Shown here: in pieces, positions 9,177-16,594 of the stretch
Numbering within the stretch: position 1 is the stretch's first letter
How the letters are laid out: every line of letters begins with the position of its first letter
NCBI RefSeq assembly: GCF_026191475.2
Contig: NZ_JAOSLC020000003.1
Coordinates: 1,953,001-2,017,000 of the forward strand
Length of the DNA stretch: 64,000 nucleotides
Direction of reading: 5' to 3'
Source: Polaribacter ponticola
Lineage (GTDB): Bacteria > Bacteroidota > Bacteroidia > Flavobacteriales > Flavobacteriaceae
The notes under the pieces: generated by a model
What the model was told of the DNA's origin: nothing
Database searches by the model: none
Seen by the model: only the letters and a program-made list of their open reading frames with translations
Program-made: the position numbers and the translations under genes

Positions 9177-9467
9177 ATGCCTAAATTTATTAAAGATGAT
9201 TCGAAAGAATTAAAAGAAACAATAGTAGTCGAGAATACAACACAACCAGAAAAAGAAATTTTATCTCCTTTGTATTTTCCACCTCAAGAAGACCAAATGC
9301 GCCAGAAAGATGTCGCAACAATGTTTGGAAAATCTATACAAACAATCTGCTCGTGGACAAAGCTAAACAAAATACCCTATTTTAGGTTAGGTGATTATCC
9401 TATATACTCCAGGAAACAACTAATCTTATTTGCTTCAAAAAACCACAAACTTATTTCTAATAAATAA
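9177..9467 (+). CDS. Excisionase-like helix-turn-helix protein
   Basis: 96 residues. An acidic or disordered first 35 residues are followed by an HTH_17/MerR-like DNA-binding domain: RQKDVATMFGKSIQTICSW, then IPYFRLGDYPIYSRKQLILF. This pattern, a helix-turn-helix followed by a wing ending in a residue string such as YSRKQL, is typical of excisionases and Bacteroidota element control proteins. It probably assists excision or regulates the replication genes just downstream. It is followed at once by a strong terminator. Confidence 0.8.
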   Translation: MPKFIKDDSKELKETIVVENTTQPEKEILSPLYFPPQEDQMRQKDVATMFGKSIQTICSWTKLNKIPYFRLGDYPIYSRKQLILFASKNHKLISNK

Positions 9468-9501
9468 AAAAAGCAACGAGGTACAAACTCATTGCTTTTT
9501 T
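9466..9501 (+). terminator. Terminator after the HTH gene
   Basis: AAAAAAGCAA and GAG pair with CTC and TTGCTTTTTT across a mismatch, overlapping the stop codon of the HTH gene and ending in a T run. Confidence 0.8.
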
Positions 9502-9564
9502 ATGTTTTTTTCTAATACATTATTAATAACGTATAGTACAAATATACTTATAAACTAAATAAAT

Positions 9565-10768
9565 ATGTCAGATATACCATATTTAAGGATAGTTACTTCC
9601 TATTACAAAATAGTACAGACACCTACAATTCATAATCAATTTAATGAAACCTTAGTTAAATGGGATAAAAACACCATTATACAAGATAAGAATAGAAATT
9701 ATTTGAGTAAAATACCAAAATATGATGGTAGTATTTGTTTTCCCGACCATATCAATTTCTCAAAAACTATTCACGGATTTTATAATACCTATTCTCCTTT
9801 AAAACATAAACCCAATATTGGAAGCATTGAAAATACTTTGAAATTTTTTAGGCACATTTTCGGTAAACAATATGAGTTAGGTTTAGACTACTTCAAATTA
9901 CTTTATGAGAAACCAACACAAGCCTTACCTGTACTGTGTTTGGTCAGTAATGAAAGGTCTACGGGCAAGAGCTCTTTTTAAAATTTATGAAAGAAGTCTT
10001 TGGACATAATATGACTTTTTTGGACTCGCACAGTTTAAACAGCAACTTCAACTTAGACTGGGGTAACAAACTTTTATTAGGTTTAGATGAAGCATTTTTT
10101 CAAAAAGAAGAAATTACAGAAAAGATAAAATACCTCTCAACTGCAAATAAGAATAAAATTGAAGCTAAAGGAAAAGAAAAGGTAGAAATAGATTTTTTTG
10201 GTAAATTTTTGATGTGTAGCAATAAAGAAGATTCTTTTATAAAACTAGATGCCGAATCCATAAGATTTTGGGTGATAAAAGTTCCAACTTTAGAATTTGA
10301 AGATGTTAATTTTTTAGAAAAATTAATTACAGAAATTCCAGCTTTCTTAGATTTTATACTAAAAAGAAAATTTGCTAGTGAAAGAAAAACTAGAATGTGG
10401 TTTACTCCGCAACAAATATACACACCTGCCCTAAAAAAATTAATAGACAATAATCGTAATCACGTAGAAAAAGAAATTGCCCATCTACTTTACAACATAA
10501 TAGAAAAATTTAACCTTGAAGAAATCCACTTTAGTATTATGGACTTATTCGCCGCATTGAATAAAACTAGAGTTAAAACTGATTTAACACAACTAAGAAA
10601 ACTACTAAATAACAGTTGGAATTTAGAAAAAAAGACAACTGTTTTAAATACGAAAAGTTTACAATTTTAAATGATGGGGAAATAGTTCTTACAAGTTCAA
10701 AAGGGAGATACTTTACGCTTAAAAAAGAGTTTTTACTCAAAAATTTTGATGACTTGATGACGAACTAA
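9565..10768 (+). CDS. DUF5906-type primase/helicase ATPase, frameshifted in this sequence
   Basis: Restored length is about 401 residues. The frame breaks in the T5 run at 9975-9979, inside the Walker A motif (SNERSTGKSSF, then LKFMKEVFG if one T is added). It breaks again at the A3 run 10646-10648, after which the protein continues KYEKFTILNDG and ends in DDLMTN. The middle part LLGLDEAFFQKEE is a Walker B-like motif (LDEAFF). The architecture fits phage and plasmid superfamily-3-like replicative helicases of the DUF5906 family. It probably unwinds the element's origin, next to the iteron-like array that begins within its last codons. Confidence 0.78.
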
Positions 10769-10952
10769 CCTATATATACTTTAGAACTAGTAATAATAAA
10801 GAATTATACCGTCATCAAAACCGTCATCAAAGAGTCATCAAAAAAATACTGATGACAGAGTTTAAAAAAAGTTGATGATCTGATGATAAGTTGATGACTC
10901 AACTTATTCTTTATTGTAAAGGCTTTCAAGAGTTGCGTCATCAAATCATCAA
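10746..10952. repeat. Iteron-like GTCATCAA array, candidate replication origin
   Basis: Eleven copies of GTCATCAA/TTGATGAC or one-base variants occur in about 207 bp. Starts are 10746, 10754, 10811, 10823, 10834, 10849, 10872, 10880, 10891, 10937 and 10945, in both orientations. Two fall in the helicase gene's 3' end; the rest fill the non-coding gap up to the Toprim primase gene. The density and the position between two replication genes fit an origin or a regulator-binding array. Confidence 0.6.
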
Positions 10953-10988
10953 CTTTTAAACATTTTTCATCTACACAAAATATAACTT

Positions 10989-11831
10989 ATGAATTGTAAA
11001 ACAGCAAAGCTAATAGACCTAGTTTCATATTTAAAAAAACAGGGTTTTAGAATAGGCAAAACCAATACTAAAGAAGTTTGGTTTTACTCCCCTTTTAGAA
11101 ATATAGAAAGAACCCCCTCGTTTAAAATTAATATTTCTAAAAACGTCTTCTTTTGCCATAGTTCTGGTATTGGAGGAACAGTCATTGACTTTGTAATGAA
11201 ATACAATAATTGTTCAATTAAAGAAGCATTAGTTATTTTATCTAAAGATACTTTTCCTATTCACCAGCAAAAAAAACAAATTAACAGAGAGCCAACACCA
11301 ACCTACTCTATTAAAAAAGTAACCGAATTAACAAATCAAAAATTATTGGATTATTTAAGCAGCAGGAAAATCAATTTACAATTTGCAAAACGATTTTGTT
11401 TTCAAGTTCATTACTCTTTTTCTAATGGAAAAGAAAACTACGGCATTGGATTTATGAATGATGTTGGCGGATTGGAAATTAGAAATAAAATTTTTAAAGG
11501 TTGCTTGGGAAAGAAAGAAATCACCACCATTAATAATAATTCTGATGTCGTTTCCATATTTGAGAGTTGGACTGATTGGTTGAGTTATTTAAGTTTAAAG
11601 AAGAAAATCACAAGAGAAAACTTTATCATTTTAAACTCAACTTCTATGGTGAGAAAAGTAATTGATTTAATAGGAAGTTATGCTCTAATAAAACTGTTTT
11701 TTGATAACGATGAGGCTGGAAATAAAGCGACAGATTTTTTAATAGAAAATACAGAGAGTAAAATAATAGACAACAGAATATATTATAAAAATTTCAATGA
11801 TTTAAATGATTATTTATTAAATCAAAAATAA
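10989..11831 (+). CDS. Toprim primase with degenerate CHC2 zinc-finger domain
   Basis: 280 residues. The N-terminal part has the CHC2 primase pattern SPFRNIERTPSFKI followed by FFCHSSGIGGTVIDFVM, but only one cysteine and one histidine remain, so the zinc site is largely lost, as in other mobile-element primases. The C-terminal Toprim domain shows the Glu motif IFESWTDWLSYL (about residue 190) and the acidic motif FFDNDEAGNKA (about residue 240). It would prime DNA synthesis for replication or for the transferred strand. It lies between the iteron-like array and the mobilization genes and may have its own promoter in the array. Confidence 0.88.
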   Translation: MNCKTAKLIDLVSYLKKQGFRIGKTNTKEVWFYSPFRNIERTPSFKINISKNVFFCHSSGIGGTVIDFVMKYNNCSIKEALVILSKDTFPIHQQKKQINREPTPTYSIKKVTELTNQKLLDYLSSRKINLQFAKRFCFQVHYSFSNGKENYGIGFMNDVGGLEIRNKIFKGCLGKKEITTINNNSDVVSIFESWTDWLSYLSLKKKITRENFIILNSTSMVRKVIDLIGSYALIKLFFDNDEAGNKATDFLIENTESKIIDNRIYYKNFNDLNDYLLNQK

Positions 11832-11842
11832 TGCGGTCAGTT

Positions 11843-11918
11843 GTTACCAGTGGTGGGTAACGTGTCCACTGCGTTTCCTCTTTTACCCAAAACTGGCTAT
11901 TCGCAACAAAAAAGTTGC
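11843..11918. other. Candidate oriT region with inverted repeats
   Basis: The gap just upstream of mobC holds GTTACC (11843-11848)/GGTAAC (11856-11861), an overlapping AGTGG (11849-11853)/CCACT (11866-11870) and GCAAC (11903-11907)/GTTGC (11914-11918). It is less AT-rich than its flanks. In Bacteroidota mobilizable elements the transfer origin usually lies directly before the mob genes. No nick site can be assigned from sequence alone. Confidence 0.4.
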
Positions 11919-11961
11919 TCATAGAAAAAACTGAATTTTGAAATTTAAAAATTGAATTTTC

Positions 11962-12296
11962 ATGAATGAGAATAAGAAAAAACGAGTCATATTTTATTTA
12001 GACAAATTGGATAAAGAACGATTACAAAATCAATGTGAATTAATCCAGGTAAAGCCTTCTTTTTTATACGGAATTGTGTGCTTGAAAAACTAGGAAAACC
12101 AACATTACAAGTCAAAGTAAGAAATCTAGAAACGGAGCAATACAAATCTCAATTAATAAAGATTGGTGTTAACTTAAATCAGATCGCTAAGAAATTAAAT
12201 TCAGGTGCCAAATTTATGATAGCTGATCAAAAAAAGGTATTAGACGATATAGATATTTTAAAAAGGCACATCATAGATATAAACTCAAAAATTTAA
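11962..12296 (+). CDS. mobC: MobC-like mobilization accessory protein, frameshifted in this sequence
   Basis: Restored length is about 111 residues. The first frame starts at the ATG at 11962 (MNENKKKRVIFYLDKLDKER). It runs into the second frame (VLEKLGKPTLQVKVRNLETEQ, then INQIAKKLNS-like text) if one T is added to the run at 12060-12065. A basic ribbon-helix-helix-like start plus a GVNLNQIAKKLN motif is typical of MobC/relaxosome proteins. These bind oriT and help the relaxase open the strand. It is followed 2 bp later by the coiled-coil gene and then the relaxase. Confidence 0.75.
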
Positions 12297-12298
12297 AC

Positions 12299-12922
12299 AT
12301 GGCAGACAATAATGAAGACATGATTATTCATTTGATGCAAACGGTATCTGATAAAATGGAAGACCTTTCATCAATAATTGACAGTGGTTTTAAAAAAGCT
12401 AATAAACCACCTCAAAAAGATGAACGTATTGATTCAGTATCTAAATCGATTGAAATCTTAAAAATTGAAATATCAGAAAATAAAGAACAGTTTTTTAAAG
12501 CTCAAAACGCATATCATAATCAACTCAAAAACACTTTAAAAAACTATAAACACACTTCACCGCAAATCACAAATAATGAATATGTTCTATTTGGAAAAGA
12601 CACTCCCTTTACCTCTAGAAAATTAGTTGTTGTAATCTTACTATTGACTTTGACTTTAAATGCTATGAAGTATGTCCCAGATTATATAAATGACAGAAGC
12701 GATTTGAAGCTTGAACATAACGCTTATCAAAACTTTTACGATTATATGTTTCTATTACAAATCAAAAACAAAAATGATTTAGCGAATGAATTCACGAACC
12801 TCTTATCAAAATTTAGAAATAACGATCCTGCTATTTTGAAACAGCTAAATGAATTAAAAAAGGAGCATGTCAAACAAGTGCGTAAATTATCTTTAGAAAA
12901 AGAACTAAAGTCTCTACAATGA
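12299..12922 (+). CDS. Membrane-anchored coiled-coil protein of the mob operon
   Basis: 207 residues. The N-terminal half (about residues 10-85) is a charged coiled coil, a single membrane span follows (LVVVILLLTLTLNAMKYV, about 103-120), and the C-terminal part is again helical and basic, ending KELKSLQ. It lies between mobC and the relaxase gene, with a 2-bp gap before it and a 4-bp ATGA overlap after it, so it belongs to the mobilization operon. A role in docking the relaxosome at the membrane is plausible but inferred. I do not recognise a named family. Confidence 0.7.
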   Translation: MADNNEDMIIHLMQTVSDKMEDLSSIIDSGFKKANKPPQKDERIDSVSKSIEILKIEISENKEQFFKAQNAYHNQLKNTLKNYKHTSPQITNNEYVLFGKDTPFTSRKLVVVILLLTLTLNAMKYVPDYINDRSDLKLEHNAYQNFYDYMFLLQIKNKNDLANEFTNLLSKFRNNDPAILKQLNELKKEHVKQVRKLSLEKELKSLQ

Positions 12923-13713
12923 TTACAAAATTACAATCAATAAATTATGGAGCAAATGCGCTTAGTTACTGTGAGCGTGGTGGTGAAATATTGACATCAA
13001 ACAGATGTTTTGGTTCTGCACAGGACATAAATTCACAGATGAAAACCCATGAGTTGCTAAATGATCGGTGCAAAAAGAAAACCTTTCATATAAAAATTAG
13101 AAGTGCACCTGAAGATAAAGGAAAATTAAACACCAATGATTGGATTACCATATCGAAATTATATGCCAATAAAATTGGATTTCAATACAACCCTTATGCG
13201 GTTTATATTCATGAAGAAGGAACGGATAAAGAACACATTCATATTGTAGCCTCCAGAGTTATGGATAATAATTTAGCAGTAAGTGATAGCTACACACATT
13301 ATAAGAATTTAGATTTTTCTAGAGAAATTGAGCGTAGATATAAGTTAAGAGAATTAGAGAGTAAGGTTGATAAAGCGAAGAAAAATGAAATTTTTGTTTC
13401 AACAGACAAAAGGCTTTTGAGACTAAAAGAATCAATATTTAAGGCGCTTTCTATGTCTGATAATATAGACGACCTTAAGTTTTATTTAAAAAATGAATCT
13501 AATATTAAAACTCGTATTGGCAGAGGAATTTCCTTCATAGATGCTGATGGTATAAAAATTAAAGGCTCTGCTATTGATAGAAAGTTATCATTAAAGGGAA
13601 TAGAAAAAACACTCTCCTATAAAGGACAATCACAAAATTTAGAACAATCAATTTTACATAAAGCAAATGCCAAAAATAATACTATTAACAAGTCAGAAGG
13701 GAGGAGTCGGTAA
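12919..13713 (+). CDS. Relaxase (mobilization nuclease)
   Basis: 264 residues. It nicks oriT and pilots the strand during transfer. The N-terminus has the Tyr-containing motif NALSYCERGGE (candidate nucleophile Tyr17). The metal-binding HxH site is HEEGTDKEHIHIVASRV at about residues 94-110. This is the MobP/BmgA-like type of Bacteroidota mobilizable elements. It is shorter than most relaxases, with only a brief helical C-terminal part. The end overlaps the parA start by 47 bp, an unusually long overlap that suggests translational coupling. The frame is intact. Confidence 0.88.
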   Translation: MITKLQSINYGANALSYCERGGEILTSNRCFGSAQDINSQMKTHELLNDRCKKKTFHIKIRSAPEDKGKLNTNDWITISKLYANKIGFQYNPYAVYIHEEGTDKEHIHIVASRVMDNNLAVSDSYTHYKNLDFSREIERRYKLRELESKVDKAKKNEIFVSTDKRLLRLKESIFKALSMSDNIDDLKFYLKNESNIKTRIGRGISFIDADGIKIKGSAIDRKLSLKGIEKTLSYKGQSQNLEQSILHKANAKNNTINKSEGRSR

Positions 13714-14257
13714 AAGTACCTTAACCTTTAATTTAGCCAAGTGTTTTGCAAAAAGCGCAAACATTGTCATTTTAGATTTTGATACTCAAGGGAGTTTAAG
13801 TCAAATCTCAGAATTAGTATCAAACTTTAAAATACTTCAATACAAAAGGGAAATAAAAGAAATTCCCCTTTTGCCGTACGATTTCATCTTTATTGATACA
13901 CCTCCATATTTTACAGACAATTTGATGGATTTAATAAAAATTTCAGATATAGTTTTACTACCTATTAAACCTGGTGTTTTAGATGTTTTAGCTAGTAAAA
14001 ACTCTGTGGATTTTATTATACAAGCCAATAAAGAAAATAATGCAATGATTGTTTTAAATATGGTAAAACCAAATACAACTCTGACTCTAGATGTTTTAAT
14101 TAGCTTAGAGGAATTTAATTTGCCAATAGCCAAGACAACAATCTCTGATTTAGTTGCTTACACTAGATCGGTTATTTTAAATACAGACTTAAAAGATTCT
14201 AGAGCTATATCACAAATGGAAAATTTGTCTCGCGAAATTTTGATGAAGTTAATATAG
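13667..14257 (+). CDS. parA: ParA-family partition ATPase
   Basis: 196 residues. The deviant Walker A motif QKGGVGKSTLTFNLA (about residues 9-23), Walker A' VILDFDTQGSL and Walker B FIFIDTPPY are all present. It is a small ParA of type Ib size without an N-terminal HTH. Together with the RHH gene 50 bp downstream and the tandem repeats between them, it forms a partition cassette. Such cassettes in integrative elements stabilise the excised circular form. The start overlaps the relaxase gene. Confidence 0.92.
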   Translation: MPKIILLTSQKGGVGKSTLTFNLAKCFAKSANIVILDFDTQGSLSQISELVSNFKILQYKREIKEIPLLPYDFIFIDTPPYFTDNLMDLIKISDIVLLPIKPGVLDVLASKNSVDFIIQANKENNAMIVLNMVKPNTTLTLDVLISLEEFNLPIAKTTISDLVAYTRSVILNTDLKDSRAISQMENLSREILMKLI

Positions 14258-14307
14258 CGCTATAAATAAGTAATTCTACAAACCTATAAATATATAATTC
14301 TATAAAT
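14253..14307 (+). promoter_or_regulatory. Candidate centromere/operator: palindrome plus tandem 24-bp repeats
   Basis: A 12-bp palindrome TATAGCGCTATA (14253-14264) overlaps the parA stop codon. Two adjacent 24-bp units (14260-14283 and 14284-14307) match at 20 of 24 positions, each starting CTATAAATA. They fill the whole space between parA and the start codon of the RHH gene. Tandem direct repeats of this sort are bound by ParG/omega-type RHH proteins. Confidence 0.55.
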
Positions 14308-14538
14308 ATGGAAAAAAACAAAAGTATAAGTAGCCTAATTAATAAGGCTTTAACCAAGCCGCAAAAGGTGACTATCCAAAAAGAAAAGGTAATTAACACA
14401 GAAAATGAAGAAGTTCAATTTTCATTTTATATAGAAAAACCATTATTAAAACAATTTAAATTGCATGCAACAGAAATGGATGATAGCATGAAGAATATTA
14501 TAACTACTGCTTTAAAAAACTATCTAAACAAAAAATAA
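14308..14538 (+). CDS. Ribbon-helix-helix partition partner (ParG-like)
   Basis: 76 residues. A flexible basic first half (MEKNKSISSLINKALTKPQK) is followed by a C-terminal ribbon-helix-helix domain: QFSFYIEKPLLKQFKLHA, then KNIITTALKNYLN. This layout is that of ParG/omega centromere-binding proteins that work with type Ib ParA. It probably binds the tandem repeats just before its own start and autoregulates. The functional assignment rests on gene order and fold pattern. Confidence 0.75.
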   Translation: MEKNKSISSLINKALTKPQKVTIQKEKVINTENEEVQFSFYIEKPLLKQFKLHATEMDDSMKNIITTALKNYLNKK

Positions 14539-14632
14539 AAATCAATTATCTGTAGTATCTTGCAAAAGATTTTACAGATGTAAATAAACTATTTAACATA
14601 TAAAGCGTTTAGCTTTTGACTTAGTAACTAAA

Positions 14633-14724
14633 ATCGCCAAAATTTTAAGCACACTAATTTCAAAGTTAAGATGCCCACGTTACTGCGTGGGCTGTTCTTA
14701 TTTGGTGTGCGGGTGTTTGGCGAT
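14633..14724 (+). ncRNA. Candidate structured element: 92-nt nested imperfect hairpin
   Basis: Five consecutive stems nest exactly. ATCGCCAAA 14633-14641 pairs with 14716-14724, GCACAC 14649-14654 with 14705-14710 and CAAA 14661-14664 with 14701-14704. TAAGA 14667-14671 pairs with 14696-14700, and GCCCACG 14673-14679 with CGTGGGC 14686-14692 around loop TTACTG. That is 31 pairs, with most extra bases on the 5' arm. A second hairpin TACCTT/AAGGTA follows (14724-14743). It lies in non-coding DNA upstream of the zinc-ribbon gene and is richer in GC than its surroundings. It could be an RNA, a leader or a single-strand DNA hairpin. Confidence 0.5.
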
Positions 14725-14775
14725 ACCTTGTTGCTGATAAGGTACAGTTCCACGCTTTTTTATTCACTTTATATC

Positions 14776-15756
14776 ATGGAAAATCAACACAAAAAAATCG
14801 CCAATCTTCAATTACACATTTCTGAAAACTGCTCAGACCTCGAAAAGGAAATACTTACCGCCTACTGGGAAATAGAAAACAATGAATTTGTTAATTCTGT
14901 TAAGTACATCAGAGAAACTTTTAATATCAATCAATCTAACCTTTTAAATCTCTACCAGTACGCCAAAATTTCTTTGTACCTGCACTGCGAGCAGTGTAAC
15001 TCGTATGAAAAAAATAGCGCTAGAAGCCAGTCCGCATTCAAAGATCACTTGAGAAAAGTAAAAAGGAAACGTCACTACGATTTTAAATGCGATCATTGTA
15101 TAGAAACCCTTAAACAGGAAGAACTATTAGAGGAAAAAGCAAAACATGAAGCACTGATCACAAGACTCAAACAAGCCATTTTAAATAAAAACTGGAATAA
15201 TCTCAATAATTTTGAGAAAAGTGTTTTAAAAAACTGTTTGCAAATGAGTTTTTATAAACTAAAAAGGCACTATGGCAAGATTTTAGGAAAAGGAAAATTT
15301 ATAAACCTAATCAACGCTTTAGACCAAATAGAACAACAAAATCTAATAGTTTTGGAAAGGGACTACAGAAATTACATATTAAATTTCCAATATTTAGAAG
15401 TGTTAAAACAGAGTTTAGACGATATCATAATCACTAAAAATTTAAACGAATCTTCTCTACAACAAAATAAAGAAACCAATGAGTTAAAGTTTAAACTCTT
15501 AATAAATTCAGAAAAACACCATCCAGACAGCCCACTTTATGCTGGTACCATAGTTTTTAAAGAAAGAATTGTTATAGAACCTAATATTGAATATACTTTT
15601 GGGCAATGGGAAAGAGCAAATGACCAATTGTATTTAACCATGATTCCTACCTCTGAAATTGAAAAAGCACCAGAAGTAAAATCACTGTTTAAACAACCTA
15701 GACATATCAAAAATCATATTGAAGATTATTTTAAGCATATAAAAAATGACTTTTGA
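14776..15756 (+). CDS. Zinc-ribbon protein of unknown function
   Basis: 326 residues from the ATG at 14776 (MENQHKKIANLQL). A longer in-frame start at 14671 would run through the hairpin region and is unlikely. It has a helical N-terminal part with an HTH-like stretch (YIRETFNINQSNLLNLYQYA, residues about 43-62). Next come two CxxC knuckles, HCEQCNS near residue 71 and KCDHCIE near residue 109, forming a probable zinc ribbon. A coiled segment, a second winged-helix-like part (about 165-225) and an aromatic C-terminal domain complete it. It sits between the partition cassette and the R-M locus. I do not recognise the family. A DNA- or RNA-binding role is inferred from the zinc ribbon and HTH-like parts. 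Confidence 0.72.
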   Translation: MENQHKKIANLQLHISENCSDLEKEILTAYWEIENNEFVNSVKYIRETFNINQSNLLNLYQYAKISLYLHCEQCNSYEKNSARSQSAFKDHLRKVKRKRHYDFKCDHCIETLKQEELLEEKAKHEALITRLKQAILNKNWNNLNNFEKSVLKNCLQMSFYKLKRHYGKILGKGKFINLINALDQIEQQNLIVLERDYRNYILNFQYLEVLKQSLDDIIITKNLNESSLQQNKETNELKFKLLINSEKHHPDSPLYAGTIVFKERIVIEPNIEYTFGQWERANDQLYLTMIPTSEIEKAPEVKSLFKQPRHIKNHIEDYFKHIKNDF

Positions 15757-15936
15757 TTACTAGTAAAATGTAAGCTGCAGTCAAACTAACTTTTTTTAAT
15801 TCTTTTAAAAAAAATAGTACTTAAAACTAACAACAACTAAGACTATATATAATTATAGCCAAGTTTATTAACTCAAGATACTTATAATCTGATTTTTAGC
15901 ACTTTAATTAAACAACACATACTTCATGTAAAAAAG

Positions 15937-16019
15937 TTGTACATAAATAACAATAAAAAAAATATAGATTTTATTAGGCAGGTAAAATAATTAAATATAC
16001 ATTTGTACATGAATAACAA
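15937..16019 (+). promoter_or_regulatory. Repeated operator-like site and candidate promoter of the hsd operon
   Basis: A 17-bp sequence starting TTGTACAT occurs at 15937-15953 and again at 16003-16019 with one mismatch; its core TGTACA is palindromic. The second copy overlaps TACATTTG (15998-16005), which fits the TAnnTTTG -7 box, and ends 8 bp before the first hsd start codon. A repressor bound here would block transcription. The rest of the 271-bp gap shows nothing else. Confidence 0.5.
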
Positions 16020-16027
16020 CAAATAAA

Positions 16028-16594
16028 ATGAAATTAAGAGAGCTTGCTTTAATATCTTCAGGCATAAACGAACGCAGAAATCCACAAGGAACTATTTACT
16101 ATATAGGTGCTAGTGACTTTGTAGCTCCTAGTCTACTAAATAAGCTGATCAAGCCTAGTATAATGCCTTCTGAAAAATTAGAAAAACATTTTTTAACGAA
16201 ACAAGATGTTATTGTTTTAGGTAAAGGACATAATGGTTTTGTGGGGCACACTATAGTAGATGATTCTAAACCTATGGTTGCCTCTTCTAGTTTTATGGTA
16301 TTAAGAGACTTTCATGTCAAGGTATTGCCAAAGTATATTGCATGGTATATTAATTTAGAAAGTACACAGCAAGAACTCCGAAGTTATAGTCGTGGTACTG
16401 CATTACCTTCAATAAACAGAACTATACTTGGTGATTTAGAAATTAAAATACCTCCTTTAAAAATTCAAAAACAAATTATTGAAATAGATGAGCTTAAAAA
16501 ACAAGAATCAAAATTAACAACTCAATTAGACCAACTAAAAACCATTCAATTAGAATTATTATTAAAAAACAAAATAAAGAACTATGAGCAATAA
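16028..16594 (+). CDS. Half-length type I specificity subunit (HsdS-like, one TRD)
   Basis: 188 residues, about half a usual HsdS. A single target-recognition domain (residues about 1-150) is followed by one coiled conserved region ending KKQESKLTTQLDQLKTIQLELLL. Motifs typical of HsdS are YYIGASDF, VIVLGKGHNGFVG and SYSRGTALPSINRTILGDLEIKIPP (split here only for length). It overlaps hsdM by 11 bp and leads the operon. It could pair as a dimer of half subunits or swap with the full HsdS downstream. It may also be a remnant of one. No frame break is seen inside it. Confidence 0.78.
   Translation: MKLRELALISSGINERRNPQGTIYYIGASDFVAPSLLNKLIKPSIMPSEKLEKHFLTKQDVIVLGKGHNGFVGHTIVDDSKPMVASSSFMVLRDFHVKVLPKYIAWYINLESTQQELRSYSRGTALPSINRTILGDLEIKIPPLKIQKQIIEIDELKKQESKLTTQLDQLKTIQLELLLKNKIKNYEQ

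Noticed and set aside
9975..9979. Programmed frameshifting in the helicase and other genes
   Set aside because: There is no classical slippery sequence with a downstream pseudoknot, breaks are spread over unrelated genes, and nearly all need one added base. Sequencing error or mutation explains them better.
10746..10952. CRISPR array
   Set aside because: The repeated unit is only 8 bp, spacing is irregular and orientation alternates; no cas genes are in the window.
14633..14724. Retron msr-msd or integron attC interpretation of the nested hairpin
   Set aside because: No reverse transcriptase or integron integrase is near, and the stem ends lack the RYYYAAC/GTTRRRY attC core sites. I therefore leave it as an unassigned structure.
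14671..14775. Longer N-terminus for the zinc-ribbon protein (start at 14671)
   Set aside because: It would translate the nested hairpin into a hydrophobic, Leu/Phe-rich stretch unlike the rest. The ATG at 14776 begins a well-formed protein.
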